From NCBI GenBank assembly GCA_963932545.1, contig CAWVRH010000019.1, positions 1-34,891 of the forward strand: DNA of 34,891 nt, in the 5' to 3' direction. Of the stretch, positions 31,308-34,891 are shown one piece after another. Origin of the DNA: UBA8337 sp963932545. GTDB lineage: Bacteria; Pseudomonadota; Alphaproteobacteria; RS24. Numbering within the stretch: position 1 is the first letter of the stretch; every line of letters starts with the position of its first letter. A model generated the notes under the pieces. The model worked only from the letters and a program-made list of their open reading frames with translations. It was not told where the DNA came from and searched no databases. Made by a program: the position numbers and the translations under genes.

Positions 31308-31472
31308 TTATCTACTCGCCGAATTTAGCGAGATCTGGTTTGGGTTCTGAATGGTCAAAACTCGGTTGCCATCCAAGGCCTTAGAACCTTGAGATGGGTA
31401 AAATTTGCCGTCTAACGCCGGCGTTAAATGGGTTTGCTCTCTCATCGGACCTACCTTCACGGCTTGGGACAT
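31308..31472 (-). CDS. Unrecognised 54-residue gene between ftsA and ftsZ
   Basis: I do not recognise this protein. The ATG overlaps the ftsA stop (TAATG) and has GGAGG 7 bases upstream inside the ftsA end. The frame is open for 54 codons, and its TAA is part of TAAGGAG, the ftsZ ribosome binding site, 10 bp before the ftsZ ATG. This fit into the gap between two coupled genes strongly suggests a real, translationally coupled gene. The product starts MSQAVKVGPMREQT, is basic and Asn/Gln/Ser-rich, has no Cys and no hydrophobic helix, and contains ALDG twice (ALDGKF and ALDGNR, about 19-24 and 32-37). A cytoplasmic division-linked role is inferred from position only. Otherwise the 174-bp ftsA-ftsZ gap would be empty. 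Confidence 0.78.
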   Translation of the reverse strand: MSQAVKVGPMREQTHLTPALDGKFYPSQGSKALDGNRVLTIQNPNQISLNSASR

Positions 31473-32749
31473 TAAAAATTCCTCCGTAGCCAGTTTCCGA
31501 GCCAGCCGAACGCGCCAGCAGCACGCCCTTCCTTCAGCACAGCATCGGCATGATTGCGCCCGGCATAGGTCAATAGACCCGCACAGGCAGAAAACGCAGG
31601 CCCAGTCGCACTTTCGGGCAGGCCTGTCAGGCGCATGGGAGATCCCAATCGTGCCTGTTTGTCTAAAATTGTATGCGCCAGTTCGCGCGCGCCATTGAGC
31701 TGCGCGGCGCCCCCCGTCAACACCACACGCCCGCCCGCCATATTGGCAAAGCCGCTTTGGGTTAACTTGGTTTGAATCATCTCAAAGGTTTCCTCTAAGC
31801 GCGGGCGAATAATCTTGGTCAGCTCACTGCGCGGAAGCGTTTGGTGGTCGTCGCCCATAACCGGCACCTCAAACTGCTCGCGTTCACCGCTTGGGGTTGC
31901 CAAAGCACTGCCGTAAAGCGTTTTGATGCGTTCTGCCGTGGCCATGGAAACATTTAGACCTTGCGCAATATCGGTTGTGATATGGCGCCCGCCAACGGGC
32001 ACAACGCAAGTAAATATGACATCGCCTTGGTGAAATACGCTGGCACTTGTGGTTCCTGCGCCCATATCAAGGTGCAGCACACCCAGATCAATCTCATCTT
32101 GCACCAGGGTAGACAGCGCGCTTGCATAAGGCGTCACTACTAATTTTTCACAGCGTAAATGGCACTGCTCAATGCAAGTTAGCAAATTGCGAGCTGGCCC
32201 CGCAGGTATGGCCACCATATGCATGGTGACTTTCAACTTTTCGCCATTCATGCCACGTGGGTCGACGATGCCGTAATGATCGTCAATGCCATATCCAACG
32301 GGGATGGCATGAAGGATTTCCGTATCGGCCGACCAAAAGTCCTCATGCGCCCCGCGCAAGGCCATGGCCATATGTTCTTGCGTCACTTTTTGCCCAAGCA
32401 AAGGCACATCCGCCTCGACCACTCGGCTTGTCAAGAGACCGGACGACACGCCGATAACCACATCGCGCACTTCCAAGCCGGCCATCCGTTCGGCGGCATG
32501 TACCGCCGCGCGGATGCTGTCTTCCGCTGCCCGCATGTCGACCACTTGTCCTGCGACCACGCCTTCTGAAACGTGATGGCCAAGACCTGAAATTCTTACC
32601 AAACCATTTTCACCCGAACCATCGACACTATGCTCACCAATCAGGCAGGCGACCTTGGAGGTGCCCACATCGAGAGCCGCAATGACCCCACGACGCAACG
32701 GCATAGACGTGCGCCGATCGAATTGAGCGATGTTCAGAGGTAGATTCAC
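31472..32749 (-). CDS. ftsA: Cell division protein FtsA
   Basis: Actin-like ATPase that tethers FtsZ to the membrane. The 425 residues show the phosphate-1 motif IAALDVGTSKVACLIGE, the 1C domain with VIGVSSGLLTS, phosphate-2 LGVLHLDMGAGTTSASVF, the adenosine motif VVLTGGAAQLNGARELA and the C-terminal amphipathic helix WLGNWLRRNF for membrane binding. The start is a GTG that overlaps the ftsQ stop as GTGA, with AAAGG 7 bases upstream; an ATG 15 codons further in is possible. The stop overlaps the start of the small gene before ftsZ. Confidence 0.96.
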   Translation of the reverse strand: MNLPLNIAQFDRRTSMPLRRGVIAALDVGTSKVACLIGEHSVDGSGENGLVRISGLGHHVSEGVVAGQVVDMRAAEDSIRAAVHAAERMAGLEVRDVVIGVSSGLLTSRVVEADVPLLGQKVTQEHMAMALRGAHEDFWSADTEILHAIPVGYGIDDHYGIVDPRGMNGEKLKVTMHMVAIPAGPARNLLTCIEQCHLRCEKLVVTPYASALSTLVQDEIDLGVLHLDMGAGTTSASVFHQGDVIFTCVVPVGGRHITTDIAQGLNVSMATAERIKTLYGSALATPSGEREQFEVPVMGDDHQTLPRSELTKIIRPRLEETFEMIQTKLTQSGFANMAGGRVVLTGGAAQLNGARELAHTILDKQARLGSPMRLTGLPESATGPAFSACAGLLTYAGRNHADAVLKEGRAAGAFGWLGNWLRRNF

Positions 32750-33654
32750 GAAGCAACCTTTGCGCTAGTGAGTTTAGGGGGCAAGCTTTGGCTAGAGCGC
32801 CCAGAGTCGGGGCGTAAAAGAACCCGATCCGGCAAACGCAAATCAATGGCTTGGTTTTCAACAGCCAGAATGCGGCGATCTTTTTCCAACCGCATGAGGC
32901 GATTTAAGGCGCCTTCAATATTGCCCTCTGGCAACAATACTTGGCCGCCATGGTCGAGGCGAACCGTCCAGCGACGCCCACCTGTCCAATGCGCTGCCAC
33001 CATACGATTGCGCAGCACGGGATAGGCTTTCAATTGATCCATCAAATCACTGGCCCGCAAGGTGGAGCCCTCGCCAGAAAAAGTCGGCAGGTGTTCAAAG
33101 GCGCGCAAATGCTGGCGCGTAATCGCCACTCCATTGCGGTCAATCAGAGCTTTGTGAAGGTCACCTTGATACAGCGCAAAAGGCTCGCGCTCCGTCAGCT
33201 TCACGTGCAGAATATTGGGCAAACGCCGCAGAACAACCGCTTGTTTGACCCAAGGCAGAGCTTCCACGCGAGCATGCATTTCGCCTAAGTCGAGCGCGAA
33301 AATGGCGCCACCTTGTTGCGCATCTATGGCGCTCAAAAGGTCTGCGGTTTGCGTGCGTTTGCGGCCTTCCACAGTAATATCATTAATCTCAAAGCCCATG
33401 GCTCTGGTGACCGCATAGGTTTTCCCACGCACCATTTCGGCGGCGGGGGTAAGCATATCAAAGCGGAAAACACTGGCCACAACAGCCGCGCAAACCAGCG
33501 CCAAACTGGCCAAACGAAGTTTACGACCCGACCATAAAACCCGCAGGCCAATGGCCATAAGGTTCAGCGGTGTAACCAGAATGGAGATAAGGGTATCGCT
33601 GATACGATTTTTTAAGCTCGGCTTAGGCAATTTCGTTTGTTTTACCGTTGGCAT
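32746..33654 (-). CDS. ftsQ: Cell division protein FtsQ
   Basis: Bitopic divisome protein that recruits FtsB/FtsL. The 302 residues have a cytoplasmic N-terminus (about 1-50), one transmembrane helix (about 47-63, LASLALVCAAVVASVF), a periplasmic POTRA domain (about 85-155, FEINDITVEGRKRT onward) with ALPWVKQAVVLRRLPNILHVKLTEREPFALY, and the FtsQ beta domain (RWTVRLDHGGQVLLPEG). I chose the ATG at 33652-33654 because GGAGG lies 7 bases upstream; it overlaps the end of ddlB by 13 bases. It overlaps ftsA by 4 bases downstream. Confidence 0.95.
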   Translation of the reverse strand: MPTVKQTKLPKPSLKNRISDTLISILVTPLNLMAIGLRVLWSGRKLRLASLALVCAAVVASVFRFDMLTPAAEMVRGKTYAVTRAMGFEINDITVEGRKRTQTADLLSAIDAQQGGAIFALDLGEMHARVEALPWVKQAVVLRRLPNILHVKLTEREPFALYQGDLHKALIDRNGVAITRQHLRAFEHLPTFSGEGSTLRASDLMDQLKAYPVLRNRMVAAHWTGGRRWTVRLDHGGQVLLPEGNIEGALNRLMRLEKDRRILAVENQAIDLRLPDRVLLRPDSGRSSQSLPPKLTSAKVAS

Positions 33655-34556
33655 GAGGCATCCTCCACAATCCATTGAACTAAATCGGCAAAGCCTATGC
33701 CTCTATGGGCGGCCATTTCTGGCACCAAAGAGAGCGGCGTCATGCCGGGTTGGGTGTTAATTTCTAAAAGCACAAGTTGGTCTTTGTCGGCGTCGAAGCG
33801 GAAGTCCGCTCGGCTAACGCCGCGACAACCAAGGGCTAGGTGCGCGGCCAAACTAATTTCTTGAATTTGAGCTGCCAAAGATTCGGAGATATCGGCTGGC
33901 AAATCATGGCGCGATCCGCCCTCTTCATATTTGGCGCGATAATCATACCAGCCATTGCTCGGCACAATTTCCATTACGTCCAGCACTTGCCCACCCATGA
34001 CGGCGCAAGTTAACTCGCGCCCCGCCACATAGGCTTCCACCATGGCCATGTCATCGAAAGCCCAACCCGCTTCGGTTAAACAATCAGGCACCGCATTAGA
34101 GCCATCGACGACAATCTCAATGCCGACACTGGAGCCCTGATTGACCGGCTTCACCACATAAGGCGGCTCGATAGGGTGGCCTTGTACGCTGCCTTTTTCG
34201 ACCAAGATAGAGGCGGCGATAGGCAAATCAAGGGCAGCAAATACTTGTTTGGACAAATACTTATCCATCGCCAAAGCCGACGCGCGCACGCCAGAATGGG
34301 TATAGGGAATTTGCAAAACCTCTAAGAGCCCCTGCACTTCGCCGTCTTCGCCCCCGACACCATGCAGCGCGTTGAAACATATATCTGGCTTTATTTCAGC
34401 CAATTGTTGGTCGAGCGCGCGGGTCGCGTCTATTTCGGTGACGCGGTAACCAAGCTCGCGCAAGGCGGCCGCGCATTGCGCGCCCGAGATTAAGCTAACC
34501 TCGCGTTCGGGAGACCAACCGCCCATCAGTACGCCGATATGTTTTGCGTCGCTCAT
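33642..34556 (-). CDS. ddlB: D-alanine--D-alanine ligase
   Basis: ATP-grasp enzyme that makes the D-Ala-D-Ala dipeptide of peptidoglycan. The 304 residues (E. coli DdlB has 306) contain IGVLMGGWSPEREVSLISG, CFNALHGVGGEDGEVQGLLE, YTHSGVRASALAMDK, YVVKPVNQGSSVGIEIV and the metal-binding LLEINTQPGMTPLSLVPEMA. The ATG overlaps the murB stop as ATGA. It is part of the murB-ddlB-ftsQ-ftsA-ftsZ run. Confidence 0.97.
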   Translation of the reverse strand: MSDAKHIGVLMGGWSPEREVSLISGAQCAAALRELGYRVTEIDATRALDQQLAEIKPDICFNALHGVGGEDGEVQGLLEVLQIPYTHSGVRASALAMDKYLSKQVFAALDLPIAASILVEKGSVQGHPIEPPYVVKPVNQGSSVGIEIVVDGSNAVPDCLTEAGWAFDDMAMVEAYVAGRELTCAVMGGQVLDVMEIVPSNGWYDYRAKYEEGGSRHDLPADISESLAAQIQEISLAAHLALGCRGVSRADFRFDADKDQLVLLEINTQPGMTPLSLVPEMAAHRGIGFADLVQWIVEDASCQR

Positions 34557-34891
34557 ACAGCCTCCCCGATGCGTTTGATTTCCCAGTGCAAATCTTCGCC
34601 GCTAGTTTCAGACACGAGGGCGCGAACTTGCTCGCCCAGAGTTTCCAAATCGGCGGCGCTGGCTTGGCCATGATTGATCATAAAGTTGCAATGCAGCTCA
34701 GATATTTGCGCATCGCCAACTTGCAAGCCACGCGCGCCTGCTGCATCGATGAGCTTCCAAGCCTTGGGGCCTTGCGGGTTGGCGCCGCCCGGATTTTTGA
34801 AGGTCGAGCCCCCGGTGCGCGATTTTATCGGCTGGGGTTCTTCGCGTTTAGCGGAAATTTCATCCATCGCGGCCATAATCGTTGGCTGGTC
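34553..34891 (-). CDS. murB: UDP-N-acetylenolpyruvoylglucosamine reductase, C-terminal part
   Basis: FAD enzyme that reduces UDP-GlcNAc-enolpyruvate to UDP-MurNAc. Only the last 112 codons are inside the window; the frame stays open to the edge, so the gene continues beyond it. Visible are RTGGSTFKNPGG with the proton-donor serine, AWKLIDAAGARGLQVGDAQISELHCNFMIN, and the C-terminal LHWEIKRIG with the family's Glu. The stop overlaps the ddlB start as ATGA. Confidence 0.95.
   Translation of the reverse strand, partial: DQPTIMAAMDEISAKREEPQPIKSRTGGSTFKNPGGANPQGPKAWKLIDAAGARGLQVGDAQISELHCNFMINHGQASAADLETLGEQVRALVSETSGEDLHWEIKRIGEAV

Noticed and set aside
1..34891. CRISPR arrays, insertion sequences, prophage, integrons, tRNA or rRNA genes
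   Set aside because: Read by eye, no spaced repeat array, transposase, integrase or tRNA/rRNA signature was seen. A tRNAscan and covariance search would settle the RNA part.

Overview
This window is a dense, almost entirely housekeeping stretch of an alphaproteobacterial chromosome. Three things point to Alphaproteobacteria. The tmRNA gene at about 12.0-12.3 kb is circularly permuted (two-piece), with the acceptor part before the coding part. SspB is of the alphaproteobacterial type. The order murB-ddlB-ftsQ-ftsA-ftsZ-lpxC-bamD-recN-ligA is characteristic of the class. I cannot place it below class level from sequence alone. I see no CRISPR array, insertion sequence, prophage, tRNA or rRNA.

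Layout. (1) 1-3463, minus strand: miaA, then ilvB-ilvN for branched-chain amino acid synthesis. (2) 3493-4383, plus strand: serB, divergent from miaA. (3) 4380-8205, minus strand: hflK-hflC-DUF2065-degP, a membrane protein quality-control operon joined by TAATG stop/start overlaps. (4) 8390-9688, plus strand: mrp and a DUF1737 gene. (5) 9669-11909, minus strand: thyA-folA plus an SMP-30/gluconolactonase-like gene. (6) 11999-14550, plus strand: ssrA (tmRNA), sspB, fumC and a small ribbon-helix-helix protein. (7) 14519-17875, minus strand: a large AsmA-like protein. (8) 18013-23109, plus strand: uvrD/pcrA, prmA and an aminopeptidase P. (9) 23147-34891, minus strand: the division and cell-wall (dcw) cluster and its tail, from partial murB to ligA, with a putative M15 peptidase between ftsZ and lpxC.

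How the parts work together. The HflKC/DegP block handles membrane and periplasmic protein quality. The ssrA-sspB pair links ribosome rescue to ClpXP delivery of tagged proteins. The minus-strand cluster couples precursor supply (MurB, DdlB), divisome assembly (FtsQ, FtsA, FtsZ), lipid A synthesis (LpxC), outer-membrane assembly (BamD) and DNA repair (RecN, LigA).

Most unusual items. A 54-codon gene, not matching any family I know, lies between ftsA and ftsZ. It starts on the ftsA stop codon (TAATG), has a perfect ribosome binding site, and its stop codon overlaps the ftsZ ribosome binding site. The tmRNA and its adaptor gene sspB are immediate neighbours, separated by about 38 bp. Smaller regulatory curiosities are a mini-ORF ending on the ilvB start codon, a 19-bp tandem repeat before uvrD, an 11-bp-period repeat containing a GTTC-N7-GTTC (alphaproteobacterial LexA-like) pattern before lpxC, and a palindrome in the lpxC leader. 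Two enzymes carry Asp-to-Glu changes in key motifs: SerB (DLEST) and IlvB (GEA). Most of the window is ordinary core genome, and the novelty claims rest on gene arrangement rather than on a new multi-gene system.
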